From contig NZ_JASAMB010000003.1 of assembly GCF_029948125.1 (NCBI RefSeq), forward strand, positions 310,001 through 374,000: DNA of 64,000 nt, read 5' to 3'. The translations under genes and the position numbers were made by a program. The first letter of the stretch is position 1. The number at the start of each line of letters is the position of its first letter. The DNA comes from Catellatospora sp. KI3. GTDB lineage: Bacteria; Actinomycetota; Actinomycetes; Mycobacteriales; Micromonosporaceae. Of this stretch, positions 16,201 through 24,939 are shown piece after piece. The notes below the pieces were generated by a model that saw only the letters and a list, made by a program, of their open reading frames with translations, searched no databases and was not told where the DNA came from.

Positions 16201-19200
16201 CCGGTCAGATAGGACCGGGTGGTCGCCTCCAGGTGCGGGTCTGCCAGCTCCCGGGCCAGGGCCAGCGCGCCGCGGAAGTGGGCTGAGGCGGCCACCCGGT
16301 CGCCGCGGTCGCGACTGGCCAGCCCGAGTTCGTTGAGGGTGTCCGCCTCCAGCCGACGCTCTCCGAGCTCGCGCCGGATCGCGAGCGCCGCGGACAGGTG
16401 CTCCAGCGCCGCGTCCGGGTCGCGGTCGGCGCGGTGCGCCTGACCCAGGCTCATCAGGTAGCAGGCCTCGTGCCTGGGCAGCCCGAGCCGGCGTGCCAGG
16501 GCCAGCGCCCGCAGCAGGTGCTCGCGGGCCAGTGCCGGCTCACCGAGCTGGATGTGGAGGTGGCCGATGTTGTTCAGCAGCGTGGCGACGTCGGCATGGT
16601 CCGCGTCGGCCGAACGCAGCGCCAGGGCCTGGGTGAACGCCTCCATGGCACTGGCGAGCAGGCCCAGCGCCGTGCGGGCGTGCCCGATGTTGTTGAGCAC
16701 CATCGCCTGCCCGGCCAGGTCGCCGGCGGCGGTCACCAGCGTGAGGGCCGTCCCGAAGTGCGCCAGCGCCTGCTCGTGGTCGCCGACGGCGTGGCAGGCC
16801 AGGCCGAGCAGCGAGCGCAGCACCGCTTCGGCGTCAGGGTCGGCCAGCCGCCGGGCGGCCGCCAGGCCCAGCCGCGCCGCGTCGACCCGGGCGCCGTTGT
16901 GCCCGCGCAGCGTGAAGAAGCCGGTGAACAGGTAGGCCAGCCGCCAGGTGTCGCGGTCCGCGCCGCGTCGTGCGGCGAGGTCCAGGACCGCCGGCACGCT
17001 GGCGTACTCGCCGTCGACGAAGGCCAGCGCCGCGGCGTGGTCGGCGGGGAACGGGACCTCGATCGGCGGCTGCGCCGAGATCATTCCGGCCCGGTTGCGG
17101 GCCGGGCTGAAGACCCGGTTGGCGGCGTCGCCGACGGCCAGGTACCACTCGAAGATCCTCGTCTCCGCTCGGGCCGCCTCCACCGGCTCCGCGACCTCGA
17201 ACGCATACGCCCTGATGAGATCGTGGAACCGGTACCTGCCCCGCGCCACCTCCACCACCAGGTGCGCCGCGGCCAGCTCGTCGAGCGCCGCCCGCCCGCC
17301 GCCCGGCGGCGCCTCGGCCAGCGCCACCGCCAGCGAGACGGCGAAGGTCGGGCCCGGGTGCCGGCCCAGCCGCCCGAACAACCGGGCCGCCGCCGGGCTC
17401 AGCGCGCGGTACGCGCTGGCGAAGACCGCCCGGATGCTGCGCGAGTCGCCCGGCACCGACAGCGCGTCGAGCCGGCCGTCGGCCAGCTCGGCGTTGAACG
17501 CGTCGATCAGGCCGTGCGGCCCGGCCGCAAGCTTGGCTGCGGCGATCCGCAAGGCCAGCGGCATCCCGCCGCACAGCTCGGTGAGCCGACGGGCGGCGGC
17601 CGGCTCGGCGGCGACCCGGTCCGCCCCGAGCACCCGCCGCAGCAGCGCGAGCGCGTCGCCCGGGTGCAGCACGTCCAGGTGTACGGCCGACACGGCGTGG
17701 TCCACGGCGAGGCCGGTCAACCGGTTGCGGCTGGTCACCAGCAGCAGGCTCGGCGCCGGCGGCACCAGCGACGAGACCTGGTCGGCGTCGGCGGCGTCGT
17801 CCAGCAGCACCAGGACCCGGCGGCGGTGCACGGCCGACCGGTACAGGCCCAGCCGGGCCGTCAGCTCGGCCGGGATCTCGGCGGCCGGCACGCCCAGCCC
17901 GGCCAGCAGCTGCGCCAGCGCCTCGGCCACCGGCAGCGCCGCCGCCGGATCGTGGCCGCGCAGGTCGACGTAGAGCTGCCCGTCGGGGCAGCGGTCGGCG
18001 GCCCGGTGCGCCCACTGCACCGCCAGCGCGGTCTTGCCGATGCCGGCCGGTCCGCACACCACGCCCACCTCCGCGGCCGCGCCGTGCAGGCCGTCGAGGA
18101 CCGCCAGCTCACCGTCGCGCCCGGTGAAGTGCCCGATGCGCGGCGGGAGCTGCGCCGGCGGGGGCCGGTGCCACCCTCTGCCCGGGCCCGGCCCGGCGGT
18201 CGGGGCGACGTCCAGGCCGGGGTCGCGGCGGACGATCGCCACGTGCACGCGCTGCAGCCGGGCGCCGGGCTCCGCGCCCACCTGCTCGGCCAGGTACGCG
18301 CGCAGGCGCTGGTACGCCTCCACCGCCTCGTTCGACCGGCCGCACCGGTGCAGGGCGAGCATGTACGACTCGACCAGACGCTCCCGGCCCGGCGCCCCGA
18401 CCAGCAGCTTGCCGAGCTCACCGGCGGCATCGGCGTGCTCGCCCAGCGCGAGCCGGGCCTCCCACAGGTCTTCGCGCGCGGTCCAGCACAGCTCGCCCAG
18501 GCGCGCCACCTCGGCCGCGCCCCAGCCGTGGACCGGCGCGTCCGCCAGTGCGTCCCCCCGCCACAGCGACAGCCCCTCGGACAGGCAGGTCACCGCTTCC
18601 CGTGCCTTCCCGGCCGCGACCGCCGCCCGGGCCTGCGCCACCCGCTCCTCCAGCCGCGCCGCGTCGACCGCGTCGCGCCGCACCGCCAGCAGGTAACCCG
18701 AGCTCTTCGTGTGCAGGACGCCCGCCAGCCCGCACCCGTCGAAGGCGTGCCGGATCCGGGCCACGTAGCTGTAGAGGGTCTCCACGGCGGTGCGCGGCGG
18801 ATCGTCGCCCCACAGGGCGTCGATCAGCTTCGCCTGGCTCAGCACGCTGCCCGCGTGCAGGGCCAGCAGCGCGACGAGAGCGCGCGGTTTGGGGCCCGTC
18901 AGCCGGGCGGCGCCCGCCGGTCCCGCCACCACCACCGGGCCGAGCAGCCGGAAGCTCTGCCCGCCGGCTGCGGCCGCAGGCCCCTTGCGGCGGCCGTCCG
19001 CCGCGGCGTCCCGCGCGGTGGCCAGCGCCCCCAGCTCGGCCGCAGTGGCGCCGAGCAGCCTGACGAGCACGTCGAACCGGTCGACGGGCGGCACGCTCTT
19101 GCCCGAGAAGTACTGCGCCACTATGCCGAGCGACCACCCTGTCCTGGCCGACAGCTCGCGGTAGGTCAGCTCCTGCCCGCCGCGCCGCCGCGCCTCGCGT

Positions 19201-19256
19201 CGGCGCAGCTGGTGCAGCAGATGGGCCAGTTCCAGCGAAGCCTGCTCTTGACCCAT
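16125..19256 (-). CDS. AfsR/SARP-family regulator with N-terminal XRE domain, NB-ARC and TPR
   Basis: A 1,043-residue multidomain regulator. Residues 1-80 form a lambda-repressor-like (XRE) HTH (LTYRELSARTGWSLGIVAQYFSG). About 100-190 is the OmpR-like winged helix of SARPs and 195-345 the bacterial transcriptional activation (BTAD) domain. About 375-640 is an NB-ARC ATPase with Walker A GPAGIGKTA (402-410), Walker B RVLVLLDDAAD and a GGMPLAL motif. TPR repeats fill about 780-1015. AfsR-type proteins integrate signals through ATP binding and Ser/Thr phosphorylation to activate secondary metabolism or development. The extra XRE domain is less usual. GTTCA repeats lie 65-102 bp upstream of this start, before the divergent secreted-protein gene. 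The 3' end overlaps the convergent Calx-beta gene. Confidence 0.9.
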   Translation of the reverse strand: MGQEQASLELAHLLHQLRRREARRRGGQELTYRELSARTGWSLGIVAQYFSGKSVPPVDRFDVLVRLLGATAAELGALATARDAAADGRRKGPAAAAGGQSFRLLGPVVVAGPAGAARLTGPKPRALVALLALHAGSVLSQAKLIDALWGDDPPRTAVETLYSYVARIRHAFDGCGLAGVLHTKSSGYLLAVRRDAVDAARLEERVAQARAAVAAGKAREAVTCLSEGLSLWRGDALADAPVHGWGAAEVARLGELCWTAREDLWEARLALGEHADAAGELGKLLVGAPGRERLVESYMLALHRCGRSNEAVEAYQRLRAYLAEQVGAEPGARLQRVHVAIVRRDPGLDVAPTAGPGPGRGWHRPPPAQLPPRIGHFTGRDGELAVLDGLHGAAAEVGVVCGPAGIGKTALAVQWAHRAADRCPDGQLYVDLRGHDPAAALPVAEALAQLLAGLGVPAAEIPAELTARLGLYRSAVHRRRVLVLLDDAADADQVSSLVPPAPSLLLVTSRNRLTGLAVDHAVSAVHLDVLHPGDALALLRRVLGADRVAAEPAAARRLTELCGGMPLALRIAAAKLAAGPHGLIDAFNAELADGRLDALSVPGDSRSIRAVFASAYRALSPAAARLFGRLGRHPGPTFAVSLAVALAEAPPGGGRAALDELAAAHLVVEVARGRYRFHDLIRAYAFEVAEPVEAARAETRIFEWYLAVGDAANRVFSPARNRAGMISAQPPIEVPFPADHAAALAFVDGEYASVPAVLDLAARRGADRDTWRLAYLFTGFFTLRGHNGARVDAARLGLAAARRLADPDAEAVLRSLLGLACHAVGDHEQALAHFGTALTLVTAAGDLAGQAMVLNNIGHARTALGLLASAMEAFTQALALRSADADHADVATLLNNIGHLHIQLGEPALAREHLLRALALARRLGLPRHEACYLMSLGQAHRADRDPDAALEHLSAALAIRRELGERRLEADTLNELGLASRDRGDRVAASAHFRGALALARELADPHLEATTRSYLTGQEPPMVTVATASTTAPADTAEIRT

Positions 19257-19320
19257 TCACCTACTTAAACATGCCCGCCGGTCGGCGGGGTCCGCGGCGT
19301 CGCGGCCCCGACAGCGGCGC

Positions 19321-19358
19321 GTTCAACGATGTTCACCGGCACCGTTCAGCGGCGTTCA
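19321..19358. promoter_or_regulatory. Four GTTCA direct repeats, candidate SARP/AfsR (or PHO-box-like) site
   Basis: GTTCA at 19321, 19331, 19344 and 19354 gives spacings of 10, 13 and 10 bp, two pairs offset by 23 bp. All four face the same way on one face of the helix, in the gap between the SARP gene and the divergent secreted-protein gene. SARP and PhoP sites are both direct repeats of this kind, with about 11-bp period. Confidence 0.5.
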
Positions 19359-19421
19359 GCATTCCCGGCCGCCGCCCGGCCGCCTCCGGATCCTGGAGGC
19401 CCGACAGGACTGGAGGAAGAC

Positions 19422-20267
19422 ATGAACTTGCAGCTACGGGTGTACCTCACGGTGGTCGCCCTGGCTACGGCGCTCGTCCCACTCGGCGCGGCCTCGCCCG
19501 CCGCGGCCGACCCGGCCGGGCTGGTGATCGTCAAAGAGACCTCGAACCCGACCAGCGGGCAGAGCAAGCACACCGATGTCGTATGCCCCGCCGGCACCGC
19601 GGTGGCCGGCGGCGGCGGATACCTCACGGCCCCGGCACCCACCGGCTACGCGGGGCTCATCCGGATGCAGCCCATCGGTGAGTCCCAGTTCTGGGTGGCG
19701 ACCCAGGAGGCGGTCGCCTACGGCCCGAACTGGACGCACACGACGGTCGCCATCTGCGTCCCGAAGCCGGCCGGCTGGGAGATCGTCTCCAGCGTGGGCG
19801 GCAATCAGGAGCAGTACGTGGTCACACCGAGCTGCGGCCCTGGCCGGAGTGTGATCGGGGCGGGCGGCCGCATCAACGGGGGAGTGCCCGACGTCGTCCT
19901 GGAGGACGTCGTCCCCTCCGCCGATCTGAAGACCGTCACGGTACGGGGCGTGGAGGTGCCGGAGTCGGTCGACGACACCTGGTCGGTCACCGCCTACGCG
20001 GTCTGCGCCGACACCCCGGCCGGGCTGCAGCGTGTCTCGTTCCCGTCGGCGAGCAGCAGCGACTCGCGCCAGACGGCGACCGGACTCTGCCCGGCGGGCA
20101 AAGCGCTCCTCGGCACCGGCGTCGAGGTCAACGCGGGCAACGGCCATGTGCTGCTCAGCGGCATCAACACCGTCGGCGTCGACCGGGTGAGCACCTGGGC
20201 CGACGAGATCGTCGGCGGGTACAGCGGCAACTGGAGCATCACCGCGTACGGCATCTGCGCCAGCTGA
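19422..20267 (+). CDS. Secreted protein of three cysteine-paired repeats, function unknown
   Basis: A 281-residue exported protein; ATG 19422 is preceded by GGAGGA. The signal peptide is about 1-29 (SPAAAD). The mature part is three tandem repeats of about 80 residues, each opening C(P/G)(A/P)G..(V/L)(I/L/A)G.G and closing with W(S/T)(V/I/H)TAY(A/G)(V/I)C-type strands. The Cys pairs are 55/112, 138/195 and 223/279, probably one disulphide per repeat. No catalytic motif is seen. It is divergent from the SARP gene, with GTTCA repeats between, so the regulator may control it as AfsR does its neighbour gene. I do not recognise a named family. Confidence 0.75.
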   Translation: MNLQLRVYLTVVALATALVPLGAASPAAADPAGLVIVKETSNPTSGQSKHTDVVCPAGTAVAGGGGYLTAPAPTGYAGLIRMQPIGESQFWVATQEAVAYGPNWTHTTVAICVPKPAGWEIVSSVGGNQEQYVVTPSCGPGRSVIGAGGRINGGVPDVVLEDVVPSADLKTVTVRGVEVPESVDDTWSVTAYAVCADTPAGLQRVSFPSASSSDSRQTATGLCPAGKALLGTGVEVNAGNGHVLLSGINTVGVDRVSTWADEIVGGYSGNWSITAYGICAS

Positions 20268-20281
20268 CGCAGTTTCGGCCC

Positions 20282-20311
20282 CCGGCCCCGCGACCCTCGT
20301 CGCGGGGCCGG
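20282..20311 (+). terminator. Stem-loop terminator
   Basis: A 12-bp stem CCGGCCCCGCGA / TCGCGGGGCCGG (20282-20293 with 20300-20311), six-base loop, 15 bp after the stop codon. Confidence 0.8.
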
Positions 20312-20347
20312 TTCTCGTCGTAAAAGTGCCAATTCGGACTGTTCGAC

Positions 20348-20376
20348 TTGACCGTACTTACCGGAGCCAATATGGT
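20348..20376 (+). promoter_or_regulatory. Promoter of the lectin-sugar dehydrogenase gene
   Basis: TTGACC (20348-20353), a 17-bp spacer and TATGGT (20371-20376). Confidence 0.6.
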
Positions 20377-20387
20377 CGGCTATCGAT

Positions 20388-20405
20388 AAGTTAACTTAAC
20401 TAACT
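20388..20405. promoter_or_regulatory. A+T-rich palindrome at the transcription start, candidate operator
   Basis: AGTTAACTTAACT (20389-20401) is a perfect odd palindrome, and AAGTTAACTT (20388-20397) a perfect even one; a further AACT follows. It lies about 12 bp after the -10, where a repressor would block initiation. It differs from all other operators in the window. Confidence 0.5.
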
Positions 20406-20487
20406 CTCGACGGCGAGTGCCCCGCTCGGTCCAGCCGTCCGCGCGCCCCGCGCCAGTCGCGGGCCGCCACCAGGAACGGAGCCCCCG

Positions 20488-22926
20488 ATGAACGCACCGC
20501 CGATCAGGCGCATCGCCCTGCTCGCCGCCGCGCTGCTGCTCACCGCGACCGTCGAGATCGCCGCAGCCGCCCCCGCCGCGGCCGACACCGTCGGCCCGAT
20601 CACCGGCGTCGCGTCCGGCAAATGCATCGACATCCCCTCCGCCGGCACCGTCAACGGCACCCAGGTGCAGATCTACACCTGCAACGCCAGCCCGGCCCAG
20701 ACCTGGACCGTCGGCACCGACGGCACCATCCGCGCCCTCGGCGGCAAGTGCCTCGACGTCGCGGGCGGCGTCAACGCCAACGGCACCAAGGTGCAGATCT
20801 GGGACTGCTCGGCGACCAACCCCAACCAGCAGTGGAGCTACAGCAGCACGGCGCGCACGCTGGTCAACCCGGTCACCGGCAAGTGCCTCGACGTCGTCGG
20901 CGGCGCCACCACCGACGCCGCCAAGCTGCACATCTGGACCTGCATCGCCGGCCTGACCAGCCAGCAGTGGAACGTGGCCACCGCGCCGCCGCCCGCGTTC
21001 ACCGACTACCAGGCCGAGAACGCCGCGATCGCCCAGGGCGTGGTCGAGTCCAACCACGCCGGCTACACCGGCACCGGTTTCGTCAACTATGACAACGTCA
21101 CCGGGTCGTACGTGCAGTTCACCGTGTCGGTCACCGCCGCCGGCAACTACCCGCTGACCCTGCGCTACGCCAACGGCACCACCATCGACCGCCCGATGGA
21201 CATCACCGTCAACGGCAGCCCGGCCGCGCCCGCGGTGTCCTTCCCCGGCACCGGCGCGTGGCCGACCTGGGCGGAGAAGACCGTCACGGCGAGCCTGAGC
21301 GCCGGAACCAACACCGTCCGCGCCGCGGCGACCACCGCCAACGGCGGGCCGAACCTGGACCGGCTGCGCGTCACCGCCCCGTCGGACGGCCAGCCGCCCA
21401 CCGCGCCCGGCAACCTGCGCGTCGTCGGCGAGATCCGGCCCAACGGCGTCGACCTGGCCTGGAACGCCGCCACCGACAACGTCGGCGTCTCCCGCTACGT
21501 CGTCTACAACGGCGGCAACGTGGTCGCCGAGGTCGGCGGGAACATCGTCGCCGCCACCCTGAACCTGCAGCCCAACACGTCGTACGTGTTCAGCGTGCTG
21601 GCCTACGACGCGGCCGGCAACCCGTCGCAGGGCAGCAACAACGTCCCCGTCACCACCCCGCCCGGCACCGACGCCCAGCCGCCGACCACCCCGGGCAACC
21701 TGCGCACCACCGGCGTCACCGCCAGCACGGTGACCCTGGCCTGGAACGCCGCCACCGACAACGTCGGCGTCCGCGGCTACCGCGTCTCGCGCAACGGCAC
21801 CCAGATCGCCGACGTGCCCGACCTGACCGCCTCCGACACCGGGCTCACGCCCGCGACGACGTACCAGTACACGGTCCTGGCCTACGACGCCAACGGCAAC
21901 ACCTCACCGGCCAGCCCGGTCCTGGCGGTGACCACGTCCACGCAGGCCGGTGGCGGCGACCCCGTCTTCGACCGCAACGTCACCCAACTCGACCTGCCCT
22001 GGGGCATCGCGTTCCTGCCCGACGGCAGCGCACTGGTCGCCGAGCGCGACCGGTTCGAGATCGTCCGGGTGACCCTGGCCGGGCAGAAGACCGTCGTCGG
22101 CACCATCACCGAAGCGGTGACCACCGGCGGTGAGGGCGGGCTGCTCGGCCTCGCCGTCGGCCCGACCTTCGCCACCGACCACTGGGTGTACGCCTTCCAC
22201 ACGGCGGCCGGCGACAACCGCCTGGTCCGGTTCAAGTTCGAGAACGGCGCCATCGGCCCGCGCGAGGCGCTGGTCACCGGCATCGCCAAGAACCGCTTCC
22301 ACAACGGCGGCCGGATCAAGTTCGGCCCCGACGGCTACCTGTACGTCACCACCGGCGACGGCCAGGACAGCAGCCGCGCGCAGAACCTCAGCTCGCTCAA
22401 CGGCAAGATCCTGCGCGTCACCACCACCGGCGCGGCCGCGCCCGGCAACCCGTTCGGCACCCGCGTCTACAGCCTCGGCCACCGCAACCCGCAGGGCCTG
22501 GCCTGGGACTCCCAGGGCAGGCTGTGGTCGTCGGAGTTCGGCGACAACACCTGGGACGAACTCAACCTGATCACCCCGGGCGCCAACTACGGCTGGCCGA
22601 CCTGCGAAGGGGTGTGCAGCAACCCGAGCTTCACCAACCCCGTACGCACCTGGAGCACCGCCTCGGCCTCACCGAGCGGCCTGGAGATCGTCAACGACTG
22701 GATCTACATGGCCGCCGTGCGCGGCACCCGGCTGTGGGTCATGCGCATCACCGGCAGCACCACCGACACCCCGCGGGCGTTCTTCAACGGCTCCTGGGGG
22801 CGGCTGCGCACCGTCGTCAAGACCCCCGACGGCGGCCTCTGGCTCACCTCGACCAACAACGACATGAACGGCGGCACGCCGACGGTCCTCGACAACGTGG
22901 TCGTGCGCCTGCGCTTCGCGTCCTGA
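20488..22926 (+). CDS. Secreted PQQ-type sugar dehydrogenase with ricin-B lectin, CBM and FN3 modules
   Basis: An 812-residue exported protein. After a signal peptide (about 1-33, AAAD) comes a ricin-type beta-trefoil CBM13 (about 34-167) with three Q-W repeats (SPAQTWTV, NPNQQWSY, TSQQWNV). A CBM6/35-like module (about 172-298) follows, opening YQAENAAIAQGVVESNHAGY. Two fibronectin type III domains (about 305-392 and 397-487) lead to a glucose/sorbosone-dehydrogenase propeller (about 495-810). The propeller has LDLPWGIAFLPDGSALVAER, HNGGRIKFGPDGYLYVTTGD and SLGHRNPQGLAWD. Such enzymes oxidise aldose sugars with PQQ. The CBM resembles that of the next gene, suggesting shared substrate targeting. 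A stem-loop separates the two genes. Confidence 0.88.
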   Translation: MNAPPIRRIALLAAALLLTATVEIAAAAPAAADTVGPITGVASGKCIDIPSAGTVNGTQVQIYTCNASPAQTWTVGTDGTIRALGGKCLDVAGGVNANGTKVQIWDCSATNPNQQWSYSSTARTLVNPVTGKCLDVVGGATTDAAKLHIWTCIAGLTSQQWNVATAPPPAFTDYQAENAAIAQGVVESNHAGYTGTGFVNYDNVTGSYVQFTVSVTAAGNYPLTLRYANGTTIDRPMDITVNGSPAAPAVSFPGTGAWPTWAEKTVTASLSAGTNTVRAAATTANGGPNLDRLRVTAPSDGQPPTAPGNLRVVGEIRPNGVDLAWNAATDNVGVSRYVVYNGGNVVAEVGGNIVAATLNLQPNTSYVFSVLAYDAAGNPSQGSNNVPVTTPPGTDAQPPTTPGNLRTTGVTASTVTLAWNAATDNVGVRGYRVSRNGTQIADVPDLTASDTGLTPATTYQYTVLAYDANGNTSPASPVLAVTTSTQAGGGDPVFDRNVTQLDLPWGIAFLPDGSALVAERDRFEIVRVTLAGQKTVVGTITEAVTTGGEGGLLGLAVGPTFATDHWVYAFHTAAGDNRLVRFKFENGAIGPREALVTGIAKNRFHNGGRIKFGPDGYLYVTTGDGQDSSRAQNLSSLNGKILRVTTTGAAAPGNPFGTRVYSLGHRNPQGLAWDSQGRLWSSEFGDNTWDELNLITPGANYGWPTCEGVCSNPSFTNPVRTWSTASASPSGLEIVNDWIYMAAVRGTRLWVMRITGSTTDTPRAFFNGSWGRLRTVVKTPDGGLWLTSTNNDMNGGTPTVLDNVVVRLRFAS

Positions 22927-22932
22927 CCAGCT

Positions 22933-22962
22933 CGGGCCCGTGGCGGCGACGCCACGGGCCCG
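22933..22962 (+). terminator. Stem-loop terminator or attenuator
   Basis: A perfect 13-bp stem (22933-22945 with 22950-22962) and GCGA loop, between two co-directional carbohydrate-active genes. Confidence 0.75.
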
Positions 22963-22992
22963 CACCCCGACGACAGCAGAAGGAGAACGTGC

Positions 22993-24867
22993 ATGAAGAT
23001 CCTCAGCCGGCCCTGGCGCGCGGCCGCCGTCGCGTCGCTGGTGGCGCTGACCGGCCTCGCCGCCGGCGCGGCCCTGCCGGCCTGGGCCGCCCCCACCCGC
23101 TACGAGGCCGAATCGGCGACCGTCTCGCAGGGCGTCGTCGAAGCCAACCACGCCGGATACTCCGGCAGCGGCTTCGTCAACACCGACAACGCGATCGGCT
23201 CGGCGGTGCAGTGGACGGTGACCGTGCCCAGCGCGGGCAGCGCCACCCTGACCATCCGGTACGCCAACGGCAGCGGCGCCAACCGCCCCGCCGACATCAT
23301 CGTCAACGGCACCACCGTCTCCGCCGCCAGCGCCTTCAACGCCACCAGCGGGTGGACCACCTGGACCGGCAAGACCGTCACCGCGCTGCTGGCCGCCGGG
23401 ACCAACACCGTCCGCGTCGCGGCGACCACCGCCCAGGGCACCGCCAACCTCGACTACCTCGAGGTCGAGGCGGGCACCGCGCCGGCGGAGGCGCTGCTGT
23501 CGCGCGGCAGGCCCGCGACCGCGTCCTCGGTCGAGGACGCCACCACCGCGGCCGGCAACGCCGTCGACGGCAGCAGCACGACCCGGTGGGCCAGCGCGGC
23601 GGGCGTCGACCCGCAGTGGCTGCGGGTGGACCTGGGCGCGCCGTCGGCGATCAGCCGGGTCGAGCTGAACTGGGAAGCGGCCTACGCCACCGGGTACCGG
23701 ATCGAGGTCTCATCCGACGGCAGCGCCTGGACCAGCGTCTACAGCACGGCCGCCGGCAACGGCGGCACGGACTCGATCACCGGGTTGAGCGCGAGCGGAC
23801 GGTACGTGCGGGTGTACGGCACGGCGCGGGCCACCCAGTGGGGCTACTCGCTGTGGGAGTTCGACGTGTACGGCACCGGCCCGTCCGTGCCGCCCAGTCC
23901 GACCGCGTCGCCGAGCCCGCCGACCGGCACCACCCCGGCGGCGGTCAACGGGCAGCTGCACGTCTGCGGCGTGAAGCTGTGCAACCGGTACAACCAGCCG
24001 ATCCAGCTGCGCGGCATGTCGACCCACGGCATCCAGTGGTACCCGCAGTGCGTCAACGACGCCTCGCTCAACGCGCTGGCCACCGACTGGAACGCCGACG
24101 TGCTGCGGGTGTCGATGTACGTCCAGGAGGACGGCTACGAGACCAACCCGCAGCTGTTCACCGACCGGGTGCACGGCTACATCGAGCAGGCCACCGCGCG
24201 CGGGATGTACGTCATCGTCGACTGGCACATGCTCACCCCGGGCGACCCGAACTACAACCTGGCCCGGGCCCGCACGTTCTTCACCGCCATCGCGCAGCGG
24301 CACGCCGCCAAGACCAACATCCTGTACGAGGTCGCCAACGAGCCCAACGGCGTCGGCTGGCCCGCCATCAAGAGCTACGCCGAGCAGATCATCCCGACCA
24401 TCCGCGCCGTCGACTCCGACGCCGTCGTACTGGTCGGCACCCGGGCCTGGTCGTCGCTGGGCCTGTCGGACGGCGCGAACGAGACCGAAGTGATCAATAA
24501 CAAGGTCAACGCGACCAACATCATGTACACGTTCCACTTCTATGCCGCCTCGCACGGCAGCAGCTACCTCAACGCGCTGTCGCGGGCGGCCGACCAGATC
24601 CCGATGTTCGTCACCGAGTTCGGCACGCAGGAGGCCTCCGGCGACGGCCCGAACAACTTCACCCAGGCGCAGGCCTACCTCGACCTGATGGCCAGCAAGA
24701 AGATCAGCTGGACGAACTGGAACTTCAGCGACGACTTCCGCACCGGGGCCGTGTTCACCACGGGCACCTGCGGGACCGGGCCGTACGCCGGCACCTCCCG
24801 GCTCAAGGCCGCGGGGGTGTGGGTCCGCGACCGGATCCGCACCGCCGACGACTTCCCGACCGGCTGA
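22993..24867 (+). CDS. Secreted GH5 glycoside hydrolase (cellulase-like) with CBM6/35 and CBM32 modules
   Basis: A 624-residue exported enzyme; AAGGAG precedes ATG 22993. The signal peptide (about 1-32) is followed by a CBM6/35-like module (about 36-160, YEAESATVSQGVVEANHAGY). Next come an F5/8-type C (CBM32) module (about 165-295), a Pro/Ser/Thr linker (298-315) and a GH5 TIM barrel (about 320-612). The acid/base is Glu450 in EVANEPNG and the nucleophile Glu542 in FVTEFGTQ. Paired Cys near the barrel start (Cys325, Cys330) match secreted endoglucanases. The likely substrate is a beta-1,4-glucan or mannan; subfamily needs alignment. It lies 66 bp after the sugar dehydrogenase gene. Confidence 0.9.
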   Translation: MKILSRPWRAAAVASLVALTGLAAGAALPAWAAPTRYEAESATVSQGVVEANHAGYSGSGFVNTDNAIGSAVQWTVTVPSAGSATLTIRYANGSGANRPADIIVNGTTVSAASAFNATSGWTTWTGKTVTALLAAGTNTVRVAATTAQGTANLDYLEVEAGTAPAEALLSRGRPATASSVEDATTAAGNAVDGSSTTRWASAAGVDPQWLRVDLGAPSAISRVELNWEAAYATGYRIEVSSDGSAWTSVYSTAAGNGGTDSITGLSASGRYVRVYGTARATQWGYSLWEFDVYGTGPSVPPSPTASPSPPTGTTPAAVNGQLHVCGVKLCNRYNQPIQLRGMSTHGIQWYPQCVNDASLNALATDWNADVLRVSMYVQEDGYETNPQLFTDRVHGYIEQATARGMYVIVDWHMLTPGDPNYNLARARTFFTAIAQRHAAKTNILYEVANEPNGVGWPAIKSYAEQIIPTIRAVDSDAVVLVGTRAWSSLGLSDGANETEVINNKVNATNIMYTFHFYAASHGSSYLNALSRAADQIPMFVTEFGTQEASGDGPNNFTQAQAYLDLMASKKISWTNWNFSDDFRTGAVFTTGTCGTGPYAGTSRLKAAGVWVRDRIRTADDFPTG

Positions 24868-24887
24868 CCCGTACCGCGACGCCCGTG

Positions 24888-24917
24888 CTGACGGGCGGCC
24901 CCTCGGCCGCCCGTCAG
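24888..24917. terminator. Bidirectional stem-loop terminator
   Basis: A 13-bp perfect stem CTGACGGGCGGCC / GGCCGCCCGTCAG, CCTC loop, between the convergent GH5 and kup genes. Confidence 0.8.
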
Positions 24918-24939
24918 ACTTGACCGGTCCGCCCGCCGC

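Noticed and set aside
16398..19268. A 950-codon plus-strand frame opposite the SARP gene
   Set aside because: Arg/Gln/Gly-rich shadow without recognisable domains; the minus-strand regulator is unambiguous.
19321..19358. Reading the GTTCA repeats strictly as a PHO box
   Set aside because: Spacing is 10/13/10 and not a regular 11, and no phosphate gene is nearby; kept as a SARP candidate with PHO as alternative.
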